Part shown: positions 19,348-30,528 of the stretch, in pieces
Numbering within the stretch: position 1 is the stretch's first letter
Layout: each line of letters starts with the position of its first letter
Assembly: GCF_041320275.1 (NCBI RefSeq)
Contig: NZ_CP162023.1
Location: 3,844,001 to 3,908,000, forward strand
DNA length: 64,000 bases
Direction of reading: 5' to 3'
DNA from: Mumia sp. Pv4-285
GTDB taxonomy: Bacteria; Actinomycetota; Actinomycetes; Propionibacteriales; Nocardioidaceae
The notes under the pieces: model-generated
What the model saw: only the letters and a program-made list of their open reading frames with translations
Told to the model about the DNA's origin: nothing
Databases searched by the model: none
Translations under genes and position numbers: made by a program

Positions 19348-20259
19348 TCAGCGGTGGGTGTGGTGCTCGGTCGCCGCGTGGCTCGCAGGCTCGAGCTGGA
19401 ACGTCGAGTGATCGACGTCGAAGTGGTCCGAGAGACAGCTGCGGAGGTTGTCGAGGACCCCGTGGCCGGCATCCACGTCCAGCACCGCGTCGTCGACGAC
19501 GACGTGGGCCGACATCACCGGCATCCCCGACGTGATCGTCCACACGTGGAGGTCGTGCACGTCGAGGACTCCCGGCGTCTCGCGCATGTGCTCCCGCAGC
19601 TCGTCGAGATCCAGGTCGCGCGGCGTCGACTCCAGAAGGACGTCGGCGACCTCGCGGAGCAGGCCGATCGCGCGGGGAGCGATGAGCGCGGCGATGGCGA
19701 GCGAGGCGACGGCATCGGCGCCGTACCACCCGGTCGCCATGATCACCACGGCGGCGATGATCACCGCGACGGAGCCGACGGCGTCGCCGAGAACCTCCAG
19801 GTAGGCGCCGCGGACGTTGAGGCTCTCCCGCGCACCCTGCCGTAGAACGAGCAGACCGACGACGTTGGCCGCCAGGCCGAGCACGCCGGCGGCGAGCATC
19901 CACGGCGAGTCGATCGCCGGCGCGTCGCCAAGCCGGCGGATCGCCGAGACCGTCACGACGGCACACACCACGAGGAGGACGAGGCCGTTCAGCCCGGCCG
20001 CGAGGATCTCCGAGCGGTGGTAGCCGAAGGTGCGTCGCGGGCTCCCCTGCCGCTGCGCGACGGTCACCGCGACCAGGGCCATCGCCAGGCCGAACGTGTC
20101 GCTCAGCATGTGCCCGGCGTCGGCCAGCAGAGCGAGGCTGCCGGTGAGCGCGGCGGCCACGACCTCGATCACGAGGACGAGGACCGTCAGGCCCAGCACC
20201 AGCGCCAGTCTCGGGCGGTGCTGCGCCGACGGCGTCGCGTGCGCATGGTCGTGTCCCAC
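19348..20259 (-). CDS. Cation diffusion facilitator, zinc-type efflux transporter
   Basis: A 303-residue CDF protein with about six transmembrane helices and a cytosolic C-terminal domain (from about residue 210). Histidine-rich ends (HDHAHA at the start, HHTHR at the end) suggest zinc or related divalent metals. The TM2 metal motif is H50xxxD54 (DAGHMLSD). The TM5 partner is E155xxxD159 (LEVLGDAVGS), where many zinc CDFs have His-Asp. It converges on the xanthine dehydrogenase gene with a 9-base gap and lies downstream of the tuf terminator. No metal-responsive operator was recognised. Confidence 0.9.
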   Translation of the reverse strand: MGHDHAHATPSAQHRPRLALVLGLTVLVLVIEVVAAALTGSLALLADAGHMLSDTFGLAMALVAVTVAQRQGSPRRTFGYHRSEILAAGLNGLVLLVVCAVVTVSAIRRLGDAPAIDSPWMLAAGVLGLAANVVGLLVLRQGARESLNVRGAYLEVLGDAVGSVAVIIAAVVIMATGWYGADAVASLAIAALIAPRAIGLLREVADVLLESTPRDLDLDELREHMRETPGVLDVHDLHVWTITSGMPVMSAHVVVDDAVLDVDAGHGVLDNLRSCLSDHFDVDHSTFQLEPASHAATEHHTHR

Positions 20260-20324
20260 GCCCCCACGATACTTCCGGACCCCCGTGCGGCGCCGCCCGC
20301 CTCGGAACGCCGAGGGGACGACGA

Positions 20325-20354
20325 AGCCCCGCCCTGCAGGTGCAGGACGGGGCT
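20325..20354 (-). terminator. Terminator hairpin downstream of tuf
   Basis: A 14-bp stem with one mismatch (AGCCCCGCCCTGCA / TGCAGGACGGGGCT) and a 2-base loop starts about 40 bases past the tuf stop. No U-tract follows on the transcript strand, which is common for actinobacterial hairpin terminators. Confidence 0.7.
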
Positions 20355-20393
20355 CCGACCAGAGACCGGACCCGGGCAGAGCCCGGGATCAGG

Positions 20394-21587
20394 TCACTTG
20401 TTGATCTTGGTGACGCGACCAGCGCCGACCGTACGACCACCCTCGCGGATCGCGAAACGAAGACCTTCGTCCATCGCGATCGGCTGGATCAGCTGAACCG
20501 ACATCTCGGTGTTGTCGCCCGGCATGACCATCTCGGTGCCCTCGGGCAGCGTGACGACGCCGGTGACGTCCGTGGTGCGGAAGTAGAACTGCGGGCGGTA
20601 GTTGTTGAAGAACGGCGTGTGACGGCCGCCCTCCTCCTTGCTCAGGATGTAGACCTGACCCTCGAACTCCGTGTGGGGAGTCGTGGTGCCCGGAGCGATG
20701 ACGACCATGCCGCGCTCGACGTCCTCGCGCTTGGTGCCGCGAAGCAGCAGGCCGACGTTCTCACCCGCCTGGCCCTCGTCGAGGAGCTTGCGGAACATCT
20801 CGATGCCGGTGACGGTCGAGGTCTGCTTCTCCGTGCGGATGCCGACGATGTCGACGGTGTCGTTGAGCTTGACGATGCCCCGCTCGATGCGGCCCGTGAT
20901 GACGGTGCCGCGACCGGTGATCGTGAAGACATCCTCGACCGGCATGAGGAACGGCTTGTCCGTCTCACGCGGGGGCTCGGGGATGTACTCGTCGACAGCG
21001 TTCATGAGCTCCATGATCGACTCGCCCCACTTGGCGTCGCCGTTGAGCGCCGGGAAGGCGGCCACGCGGACGACCGGTGCGTTGTCACCGTCGAACTCCT
21101 GCTCGCTGAGGAGCTCACGGACCTCGAGCTCGACGAGCTCGATGAGCTCGTCGTCGTCGACCATGTCGCACTTGTTGAGGGCGACGACCATCGCCGGCAC
21201 GCCGACCTGACGGGCGAGCAGGACGTGCTCACGCGTCTGGGGCATCGGGCCGTCGGTGGCGGCGACCACGAGGATCGCGCCGTCCATCTGTGCCGCACCC
21301 GTGATCATGTTCTTCACGTAGTCGGCGTGACCCGGGCAGTCGACGTGCGCGTAGTGACGGTTCTCGGTCTGGTACTCGACGTGAGCGATCGAGATCGTGA
21401 TACCGCGCTGGCGCTCCTCAGGAGCCTTGTCGATCTGGTCGAAGGCCGAGGCCTCGTTCAGATCCGGGTACTTGTCGTGCAGCACCTTGGTAATCGCCGC
21501 GGTCAGCGTCGTCTTACCGTGGTCGATGTGACCGATGGTGCCGATGTTCATGTGCGGCTTAGTCCGCTCGAACTTCGCCTTAGCCAC
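20394..21587 (-). CDS. tuf: Elongation factor Tu
   Basis: A 397-residue GTPase that delivers aminoacyl-tRNA to the ribosome. G1 is [10 protein letters not shown]3 is DCPGH and G4 is NKCD. G5 reads AAF ([12 protein letters not shown]) where most EF-Tu proteins have SAL. Domains 2 and 3 are complete, ending [11 protein letters not shown]. It starts with GTG at 21585-21587 behind GAGGAGGAG. It is 72 bases after fusA and ends in a hairpin terminator. Confidence 0.98.
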   Translation of the reverse strand: MAKAKFERTKPHMNIGTIGHIDHGKTTLTAAITKVLHDKYPDLNEASAFDQIDKAPEERQRGITISIAHVEYQTENRHYAHVDCPGHADYVKNMITGAAQMDGAILVVAATDGPMPQTREHVLLARQVGVPAMVVALNKCDMVDDDELIELVELEVRELLSEQEFDGDNAPVVRVAAFPALNGDAKWGESIMELMNAVDEYIPEPPRETDKPFLMPVEDVFTITGRGTVITGRIERGIVKLNDTVDIVGIRTEKQTSTVTGIEMFRKLLDEGQAGENVGLLLRGTKREDVERGMVVIAPGTTTPHTEFEGQVYILSKEEGGRHTPFFNNYRPQFYFRTTDVTGVVTLPEGTEMVMPGDNTEMSVQLIQPIAMDEGLRFAIREGGRTVGAGRVTKINK

Positions 21588-21659
21588 TGGGGCTCCTCCT
21601 CGATTGAATGTTGCTTGCGCCGTGCGGTTGAGCTGATCGAAGCCTAGTCAGGCCCGCGA

Positions 21660-23768
<2,109 letters not shown>

Positions 23769-23812
23769 CTTGGCTGACTTCCCTTGCTGTCGTGAGTCGA
23801 ATCAGGAGATGG

Positions 23813-23843
23813 GTGCCGCGGGCCCTGGACGGGCCGGCGGCAC
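23813..23843 (-). other. Strong hairpin in the rpsG-fusA gap
   Basis: A 13-bp stem with one mismatch (GTGCCGCGGGCCC / GGGCCGGCGGCAC) and a 5-base loop begins 4 bases after the rpsG stop. It is as strong as the terminators elsewhere in the window but sits inside the str operon. It may cause partial termination, mark an RNA processing point, or take part in regulation by S7. Confidence 0.5.
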
Positions 23844-23847
23844 TCCG

Positions 23848-24318
23848 TCACCAGCGGTAGTGGGCGAAGGCCTTGTTGGCCTCGGCCATCTTGTGCGTGT
23901 CCTCACGCTTCTTGACCGCGCCGCCGAGACCGTTCGAGGCGTCGAGCAGCTCGTTCATCATGCGCTCGGCCATGGTCTTCTCGCGACGCTCGCTGGCGAA
24001 CCGGACGAGCCAGCGGAGCGCGAGGGTGTTGGCGCGCGACGCGCGGACCTCGATCGGGACCTGGTAGGTCGCACCGCCGACACGGCGGGACTTGACCTCG
24101 AGGGTCGGCTTCACGTTGTCGAGCGCACGCTTCAGCGTGATGACCGGGTCGGTGCCGGTCTTCTCGCGAGTGCCCTCGAGCGCGGTGTAGACGATGCGCT
24201 GTGCGACCTGCTTCTTGCCGTCCTCGAGGACCTTGTTGATCAGCTGCGTGACCAGGGGGCTCGAGTAGACCGGATCGGCCTCGACGGGGCGCTTCGGTGC
24301 GGGACCCTTGCGCGGCAT
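23848..24318 (-). CDS. rpsG: 30S ribosomal protein S7 (uS7)
   Basis: A 156-residue S7, the initiator protein of 30S head assembly. It starts [18 protein letters not shown] and contains [20 protein letters not shown]. Its ATG overlaps the rpsL stop by one base, so translation is coupled to S12. Confidence 0.98.
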   Translation of the reverse strand: MPRKGPAPKRPVEADPVYSSPLVTQLINKVLEDGKKQVAQRIVYTALEGTREKTGTDPVITLKRALDNVKPTLEVKSRRVGGATYQVPIEVRASRANTLALRWLVRFASERREKTMAERMMNELLDASNGLGGAVKKREDTHKMAEANKAFAHYRW

Positions 24319-24692
24319 CAGCTCTTCTCCTTCTTCGCGCCGTAACGGCTGCGAGCCTGCTTGCGGCTCTTGACACCCTGGGTGTCCAGCGCGCCGCGGA
24401 TGATCTTGTAACGCACACCCGGGAGGTCCTTCACGCGACCACCGCGAACGAGCACGATCGAGTGCTCCTGCAGGTTGTGACCCTCACCGGGGATGTAGGC
24501 AGTGACCTCGATCCCGCTGCTCAGCCGGACACGAGCAACCTTCCGCAGCGCGGAGTTCGGCTTCTTCGGCGTCGTCGTGTACACGCGGGTGCACACTCCA
24601 CGACGCTGCGGCGAACCCTTCAGGGCGGGCGTCTTGGTCTTCGCCACCTTGTCCTGACGGCCCTTTCGGACCAACTGCTGGATCGTTGGCAC
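24318..24692 (-). CDS. rpsL: 30S ribosomal protein S12 (uS12)
   Basis: A 124-residue S12 of the decoding centre. It starts at GTG (24690-24692), giving (M)[16 protein letters not shown]; no ATG fits the family start. The residues that determine streptomycin sensitivity, K43 (TPKKPNS) and K88 ([11 protein letters not shown]), are wild type. It is the first gene of the str operon, behind a strong promoter. Confidence 0.98.
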   Translation of the reverse strand: MPTIQQLVRKGRQDKVAKTKTPALKGSPQRRGVCTRVYTTTPKKPNSALRKVARVRLSSGIEVTAYIPGEGHNLQEHSIVLVRGGRVKDLPGVRYKIIRGALDTQGVKSRKQARSRYGAKKEKS

Positions 24693-24971
24693 TACAAGCT
24701 TCTTTCTTCTGTCCGGCTCTGTTGTCTTGCGGTGTGCTGCTGTGTTCCTGCCAGCGGGCGCGGCGCAGGCGGCGCGCCTCGGGCGTGCCGCCACCGCGAC
24801 GTGCGATGGTAGGTGTTGCTTTCTCGCGGCCCTGCACCCCGCTCGTCCGTCCAGGTCGAGGACCCGTTCGTACGACTCGACCGACAGTGCGTCGACACGC
24901 GAATCGGTGCACACGGACAGCGAGTCCACGGCACAATGTCCAAGACTACCGGGTGCCCCGTGAGGGGTCAA
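24693..24971 (-). promoter_or_regulatory. str-operon promoter and leader
   Basis: On the minus strand, -35 TTGACC (24966-24971) and -10 TAGTCT (24943-24948) are separated by exactly 17 bases, the best promoter match in the window. The predicted start near 24936 gives a leader of about 240 bases before the rpsL GTG. The leader is GC-rich and shows no convincing open frame. The -35 lies only 7 bases past the stop codon of the upstream dehydrogenase gene. Confidence 0.8.
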
Positions 24972-24978
24972 AACGGGT

Positions 24979-27918
24979 TCACCGCGCCCCGCCGTCAGGC
25001 GCGTCGGCGCCCCTCCGCTGGTCGAGCAGCTCGGCGAGGTGCAGTGCGCGGACCTCGGCCAGGTCGTCGAGCTGCGTCCGGCACGAGAACCCGTCAGCGA
25101 GGACGACGGCCCCTTCGGGCGCCGTCCGGACAGCAGGGAGCAGCTGGTGCTCGGCGACCTTCACCGAGACGTCGTAGTGGCCCTTCTCGACCCCGAAGTT
25201 GCCCGCCAGCCCGCAGCACCCGCCGACCCGGGTGACGGCGGCACCGGCCCTCTCGAGCAGGGCGGCGTCGACCTGCCAGCCGAGCATCGACGCCTGGTGG
25301 CAGTGCGGCTGCGCGACGATCGTCACGTCGGCGAGGTCCGGGGGCTCCCACCCCTCGGTGCGGGTGAGCAGCTCGGCGAGAGTGAACACTCCCCGGGCCA
25401 CCTCGGCGGCCCGCGGGTCGTCGCTGAGCTCGACCGCGTCCGTACGGAGCACCGTGAGGCAGGACGGCTCCAGGCCGACGACGGGGATCCCGGCGGCGAC
25501 GTACGGGTGCAGGGCCGCGACGGTCCGCTCGACGTTGCGGCGTGCTCCGTCGAGCTGGCCGGTCGAGATCCAGGTGAGGCCGCAGCACACCGACTCGTCC
25601 AGGAGCCGCACGCGGTAGCCGGCGGCCTCGAGCACGCGTACGGCGGCCTGCCCGGGAGCGGTCTGGAAGTAGTTGGTGAACGAGTCGGCCCAGATCAGCA
25701 CCTCGGGCCGCTCTCCTGCACGATCGCGCGCGGGTGCGCCCACGTCGGCGGTGCGCGCCGCGGTGCCGGTCCTGCGGCTCCATCGACGGAGCGTCGTCGT
25801 GGCGAACGCGGGGATGCTCCTGCGCGAGTCGACGCCGGCGAGCCAGAGGGCGACGTGTCGCAGACCGGGGACCCGGAGAGCGAGGTTGGCGAGCCGCGCG
25901 ACCGGCGCCGACAGCCGGGCCCAGCGGGGCAGCATGCCGAGCGCGTAGTGGTTGCGGGGGCGCAGCCTGCCCTTGTACGTCTGGTGCAGCACCTCGGCCT
26001 TGTAGGTCGCCATGTCGATCCCGGTCGGGCAGTCGCGCGCGCAGCCCTTGCAGGAGAGGCACAGGTCGAGGGCCTCGTGGACGGCGGGGTCCTTCCACCC
26101 CTTGCCTACCAGGCGGCCGTCGACCATCTCCTGGAGGACGCGGGCCCGCCCCCGCGTGGAGTCCTTCTCGTTGCGGGTGGCCTGGTACGAGGGGCACATC
26201 ACTCCCCCGGCGCCGCCTCCGGTGAGCGCAGGGTCCGCGATGCACTTGCCGACACCCGTGCAGCGGTGGACGGCGGCACCGAAGTCGCCGTCGTCGTGCA
26301 GCAGCCGCAGGGCGAGCCGGTCCTGGACACGGCCCACGCCGGTCCCGCGCAGGTCGGCGTCGAGCGGCGCCGGGGCGACGAGGACGCCGGGGTTGAGGAG
26401 GTCGTCCGGGTCGAAGGCAGCCTTGACCCGGCCGAAGAGCGCGATCGCCCCGGGACTGTACATCAGCGGGAGCAGCTCGGAGCGTGCCCGCCCGTCACCG
26501 TGCTCGCCCGACAGCGATCCACCGTGTCCGGCGACGAGCACCGCGGCGTCGTGCAGGAAGTCGCGGAACACGCGGGCACCGTCGTCCTGCGCGAAGGGGA
26601 AGTCGATGCGGACGTGGACGCAGCCGTCGCCGAAGTGGCCGTACGGGACGCCGTCGAGGTCGTACTGGCGCAGCAGCGCCTCGAACTCGCGCAGATACGT
26701 GCCGAGACGCTCCGGAGGCACGGCGGTGTCCTCCCAGCCGGCGTACGCGGGTCGAGTCAGCGAACGGGCGGCGAGGCCCGCGCCCTCCTCGCGGATGCGC
26801 CACAGCACCGCCTGCTCGACGGTGTCCGTCACGAGCCGGGTGGAACGCGTGCCGACCTCTGCCGAGACCGCCGCGGCCCGCGCCTCCAGCTCGGCGAGCG
26901 AGTCGCCGGAGAGCTCGACGAACATCCAGCCCGCGCCGGCGGGGAGCGGGGGAACCGACGCGGGGCCGCGCTGCGCGCGCACCACGTCGACGATCCGGGC
27001 GTCGAGCCCCTCGCACGCCGTCGGGCCGTGCGGGAGGATCGCCGTCACGTCGTCGGCCGCGTCCGCCATCGTCGGGTAGCCGAGGAGCAGCAGGACGCGG
27101 TGCGGCGGGTCCGAGACCAGGTCGACCGTCGCCTCCAGCATCACGGCGAGCGTCCCCTCGGTGCCGGACAGGAAGCGTGCCACGTCGAAGCCGTTCTCGG
27201 GCAGCAGGTGCTCCATGCTGTAGCCGGAGACCTGGCGCCCGAACCTGCCGAACTCCGTCCGGATCGTGCCCAGGCCGGCGTCGACGAGCGTACGGAGCGC
27301 CTCGAGGGTGGGCGATCCCGAGACCGCGGGCGCGGCGCCCCGCGCGGGGCGTACGAGGTCGAGCCGCTCCCCCGCCATCGTCACCACGTCGAGCCCGGCG
27401 ACGGTGTCGGCCGACCGCCCGTACGCGAGGGCGCGGGACCCGCACGCGTTGTTGCCGATCATGCCGCCGATCGTGCAGCGGGTGTGCGTCGACGGGTCGG
27501 GCCCGTAGCGCAGGCCGTGGGCGAAGGCCTCGCGCTGGAGCGAGGCGTGGACGGTGCCGGGCTGCACGCGTGCCGTCCGCGCCTCCACGTCGATGTCGAG
27601 GACCTGGTTGAGGTGACGCGTGAAGTCGACCACGATGCCCGGACCGACGGCGTTGCCCGCGATCGATGTGCCGGCGCCCCGGGAGGTCAGCGGCACCCCG
27701 CTGGTGCGCGCGACGTCGACCGCGGCCAGCACCTCGTCGACCGAGCGCGGGCGCACCACGACCTCGGGGACGACGCGGTAGAGCGAGGCGTCCGTGCTGT
27801 ACAGCGCACGCGCGAGCGTGGAGTCGTCGACGTCACGGACACCCGCCCGCCGCAGCGCCGCCGCGACGTCGACCCCGGAACCGCGGAGGTCGAGCGCGGA
27901 GGGAGCAGGGCTCACCAC
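24979..27918 (-). CDS. D-2-hydroxyglutarate/D-lactate dehydrogenase-like FAD and Fe-S oxidoreductase
   Basis: A 979-residue cytosolic or membrane-peripheral oxidoreductase. Residues 50-270 form a PCMH-type FAD domain ([15 protein letters not shown]). Residues 280-515 form the FAD-oxidase C-terminal domain, with metal-site histidines in YGHFGDGC (428) and SGEHGDG (473). A [4Fe-4S] ferredoxin part follows (C553, C559, C575; C620, C623, C626, C630). Two CCG domains ([20 protein letters not shown]) close the chain, a layout like Escherichia coli YdiJ. It overlaps the transhydrogenase gene, which makes D-2-hydroxyglutarate, so that substrate is the best inference. A second GTG at 27915 would give a 4-base overlap. 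Confidence 0.88.
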   Translation of the reverse strand: MVSPAPSALDLRGSGVDVAAALRRAGVRDVDDSTLARALYSTDASLYRVVPEVVVRPRSVDEVLAAVDVARTSGVPLTSRGAGTSIAGNAVGPGIVVDFTRHLNQVLDIDVEARTARVQPGTVHASLQREAFAHGLRYGPDPSTHTRCTIGGMIGNNACGSRALAYGRSADTVAGLDVVTMAGERLDLVRPARGAAPAVSGSPTLEALRTLVDAGLGTIRTEFGRFGRQVSGYSMEHLLPENGFDVARFLSGTEGTLAVMLEATVDLVSDPPHRVLLLLGYPTMADAADDVTAILPHGPTACEGLDARIVDVVRAQRGPASVPPLPAGAGWMFVELSGDSLAELEARAAAVSAEVGTRSTRLVTDTVEQAVLWRIREEGAGLAARSLTRPAYAGWEDTAVPPERLGTYLREFEALLRQYDLDGVPYGHFGDGCVHVRIDFPFAQDDGARVFRDFLHDAAVLVAGHGGSLSGEHGDGRARSELLPLMYSPGAIALFGRVKAAFDPDDLLNPGVLVAPAPLDADLRGTGVGRVQDRLALRLLHDDGDFGAAVHRCTGVGKCIADPALTGGGAGGVMCPSYQATRNEKDSTRGRARVLQEMVDGRLVGKGWKDPAVHEALDLCLSCKGCARDCPTGIDMATYKAEVLHQTYKGRLRPRNHYALGMLPRWARLSAPVARLANLALRVPGLRHVALWLAGVDSRRSIPAFATTTLRRWSRRTGTAARTADVGAPARDRAGERPEVLIWADSFTNYFQTAPGQAAVRVLEAAGYRVRLLDESVCCGLTWISTGQLDGARRNVERTVAALHPYVAAGIPVVGLEPSCLTVLRTDAVELSDDPRAAEVARGVFTLAELLTRTEGWEPPDLADVTIVAQPHCHQASMLGWQVDAALLERAGAAVTRVGGCCGLAGNFGVEKGHYDVSVKVAEHQLLPAVRTAPEGAVVLADGFSCRTQLDDLAEVRALHLAELLDQRRGADAPDGGAR

Positions 27919-29201
27919 AGGGTGATCGACCGCTCGAAGATCGCCGTGACCGCCTCTTCGTGGACGGGCTTCGGCGCGGTCGCGAGCAGCCGCTGCTGCT
28001 TCATCGTGCCCTCGACCAGGGCCGGGATGTCTGCCTTGTCGAAGCCGACGGCGCCGATGCCGGCCGGGATCTCGATGTCACGCATCAGCCGGACCAGCAC
28101 GCCGGGCAGGAAGTCGGCGAGGTCGTCCGGTCGCTCGGCGCCCGGCTCGAGCAGCTCGGCTGCGCGGACGTGACGCTCGGGAGACGCGTCGAAGGTGAAG
28201 CGGAACGCCTCGGGCGCCGTGAGGGAGACCGCCATGCCGTGCGGCACCATGGCCCCGCCCTGCGGGTAGCCGTCCGGGCAGAAGTCCTTGACCTGGCCGG
28301 CGATCGGGTACGCGTTGGCGTGCGGGATGTGCACGCCGGCGTTGCCGAAGCCCATGCCGGCGAACGTCGCCGCGAGCGACATCTGCTCGCGTGCCGCGAC
28401 GTCGCCACCGTCGCGGACCGCCGTACGGAACGCCGACGCGAGCAGGCTCATCGACTTCTCCGCCCACATGTCGGAGATCGGGTTGGCTCCGCAGTACGGG
28501 ACACGCTGGGCGGCCGTCTTGCGCTCGTACGAGGTGTAGGGGCGGGCGGTGTAGCTCTCGAGGGCGTGGCACAGGATGTCCATCCCGCTCGCGGCGGTGA
28601 CCTGCGGCGGCTGGGACAACGTCAGCTGAGGGTCGATGATCGCGAGCTCGGGGCGCAGCCGCGGATGGCTGATGCCGGTCTTGACGTGCTGCTCGAGGAC
28701 GTCGAGGACGCAGATGGTGGTGCTCTCGCTCCCCGTGCCGGTCGTGGTCGGCAGGGCGATCATCGGCAGCAGTGCCTTCGCGGGAGCGCGTCCGGCACCG
28801 ACCGGCACGTTGATGTAGTCCATCAGCTCGCCGTCGTTGGTGGTGAGCAGGTTCACCGCCTTCGCCGTGTCGATGGCCGAGCCGCCTCCGAGCGCCACGA
28901 CCGCGTCGTACGGGCCGTTCGCGCGAGCATGGTCGATCGCGTGACGCAGGCTCGCGTCGGTCGGCTCGACATGGGTGTCGGCGTACACGTCGAGGCTCAC
29001 GCCGTCAGCGGCGACCTCGTCGACGATCCGTGCGGGGATCCCTGTCGCCTCGAGGCCACGGTCGGTGACCAGCAGCGCGCGACGCACCCCGAGCGACGCC
29101 AGCTCGTAGCCGAGCTCGGTGCTCGCACCGGAGCCGAACTTCAGGCGCGGCGATCCATACGTGAACACGCTCTCGGGAGTGGTCGGGGCAGAGAACGACA
29201 T
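27912..29201 (-). CDS. Hydroxyacid-oxoacid transhydrogenase (ADHFE1-type iron alcohol dehydrogenase)
   Basis: A 429-residue iron-dependent alcohol dehydrogenase. The NAD-binding GGGSAID is at 105-111. Likely metal ligands are D208 and H212 (GMDILCHALESY), H294 (HIPHANAYPI) and H321 (MVPHGMAV). Blocks such as NPISDMWA, AGMGFGNAGVH and VGFDKADIPALVEGT match the human ADHFE1 protein as remembered. That enzyme oxidises 4-hydroxybutyrate while reducing 2-oxoglutarate to D-2-hydroxyglutarate. The next gene encodes a matching dehydrogenase. The ATG at 29199-29201 follows AGGAG; an upstream ATG at 29228 has no good site. Confidence 0.88.
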   Translation of the reverse strand: MSFSAPTTPESVFTYGSPRLKFGSGASTELGYELASLGVRRALLVTDRGLEATGIPARIVDEVAADGVSLDVYADTHVEPTDASLRHAIDHARANGPYDAVVALGGGSAIDTAKAVNLLTTNDGELMDYINVPVGAGRAPAKALLPMIALPTTTGTGSESTTICVLDVLEQHVKTGISHPRLRPELAIIDPQLTLSQPPQVTAASGMDILCHALESYTARPYTSYERKTAAQRVPYCGANPISDMWAEKSMSLLASAFRTAVRDGGDVAAREQMSLAATFAGMGFGNAGVHIPHANAYPIAGQVKDFCPDGYPQGGAMVPHGMAVSLTAPEAFRFTFDASPERHVRAAELLEPGAERPDDLADFLPGVLVRLMRDIEIPAGIGAVGFDKADIPALVEGTMKQQRLLATAPKPVHEEAVTAIFERSITLW

Positions 29202-29331
29202 CGATGCTCCTGAACTCGGGGGAAACACGGCACGGCGGTGTTACCTGCACGACAATACGACCTCGCGGGCACCTGTCCGGCACGTGACCACGTTGCCATA
29301 GGGTGATCGGGGTCGACATGGAGGTGCAACG

Positions 29332-30528
29332 GTGATGAAACGGTCGCAGGCGGCTGCGGGGATGGCTGCGGCCGTGATGGTGGGCCTCAGCGCCTGCAGT
29401 CCACTCACCCCTGCTGACCCCGACCGTTCCCAGACCCCGCACTCCGGGCTGAAGGTCGACGTCGGCCAGCACGAGACGTTCTCGGGGACCCCGATCGCGT
29501 TCACGCTCACGGTGCCCGAGGGCACGACCCAGCTCGGCCCGCTCGTACGCCGCCGCACCCCGGCGCTCATCGCTGCCTACCAGCCGGTTCTCGCCGAGGC
29601 GGAGCGCCGCGAGGCGATCGCGGCTGCCGCCGAGGCCGCCGAGAACCCCGATGCGACCACGCCGACGCCGACGGAGCCGCTCAACCCGCTCCCCACCACC
29701 GACACGTTCGCGCTTCTCAGCGACCCGCCGGAGCCCGACGTCACGACGGCGCTGCTGCGTGTCGACGGCGACCCGAGCGACGTCTTCAGCGAGGTCGTCG
29801 AGCAGGTGTCGACCCTGGTCCCGGACCTCGGGCTCGACCCCGACGCGTGGTCGCAGTTCTGCACGGCCGTCGACGGGATCTACACCGGTTGCACGCTCGA
29901 CGTCACGGGCCGCACCACCGACGACGCCGGCGTCCGCGTCGTTGCCACGCTCGACCCTGGCAACCTCCGCAAGAAGCAGTCCCCGGCCGGCTCGCAGGGT
30001 CGCCCGGTCATGACGTACACCGCCGTGGCCACCGATCCCCCGGACATGCGCCCCGTCTGGCAGGCGCTGGACGAGGACACCGAGGCGCCGGGCGATGCCG
30101 AGACTCCCGAGCCACCCGAGCCGGCGAAGGTCCCCGCGACCACGACGCCGGTCGTCGCCGTCCCCGAGGTCGACGCCGAGTGGCCCGACCTCCCCGTCTC
30201 CCGGCCCGTCACGACGGGCGGCGCCCTGGCTACCGAGCGGTGGAGGCTGCGCGAGGACTCCGCGCTGCTCCTTTCCGGCGACAAGCCTGCCTTCGCGAGC
30301 ATCCTGGTGGAGCGTGGCGTCGACGCCGATGCGATCGCCCGGAGCTACGTCCTCAGCTACAGCACCGGCGGCGAACCGACTCAGGACGTGATCGAGGACC
30401 GGACGGAGATCAGCACGACCTATCGTGCGGTGACCCGTGAGAACGGACCGATGGTGTCGGCGACGTTCACGCAGGCCGGCCGCGGCAACTACATCGCTCT
30501 GTTCTACACGCCGCCGGCGCGCGGCTGA
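29332..30528 (+). CDS. Putative lipoprotein of unknown function
   Basis: A 398-residue exported protein. A signal peptide with lipobox LSAC (cysteine at residue 22) predicts lipid anchoring on the outer face of the membrane. The mature part has two low-complexity Pro/Thr/Glu stretches (about 105-120 and 245-270) separating globular segments, and two cysteines (FCTAVDGIYTGC) that could form a disulfide. No family is recognised. It starts at GTG 29332 or ATG 29335 behind GGAGG. Its last 25 bases overlap the end of the convergent acyltransferase gene. Confidence 0.75.
   Translation: MMKRSQAAAGMAAAVMVGLSACSPLTPADPDRSQTPHSGLKVDVGQHETFSGTPIAFTLTVPEGTTQLGPLVRRRTPALIAAYQPVLAEAERREAIAAAAEAAENPDATTPTPTEPLNPLPTTDTFALLSDPPEPDVTTALLRVDGDPSDVFSEVVEQVSTLVPDLGLDPDAWSQFCTAVDGIYTGCTLDVTGRTTDDAGVRVVATLDPGNLRKKQSPAGSQGRPVMTYTAVATDPPDMRPVWQALDEDTEAPGDAETPEPPEPAKVPATTTPVVAVPEVDAEWPDLPVSRPVTTGGALATERWRLREDSALLLSGDKPAFASILVERGVDADAIARSYVLSYSTGGEPTQDVIEDRTEISTTYRAVTRENGPMVSATFTQAGRGNYIALFYTPPARG

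Noticed and set aside
25039-28173. A 1044-codon plus-strand open frame opposite the dehydrogenase gene
   Set aside because: Low-complexity shadow of a real gene with intact FAD and Fe-S motifs on the other strand; no ribosome site or domain.
29202-29331. Operator-like dyad and promoters between the transhydrogenase and lipoprotein genes
   Set aside because: TATTGT and TAGGGT hexamers are present, but no matching -35, and the dyad around GGCACGTG is imperfect.
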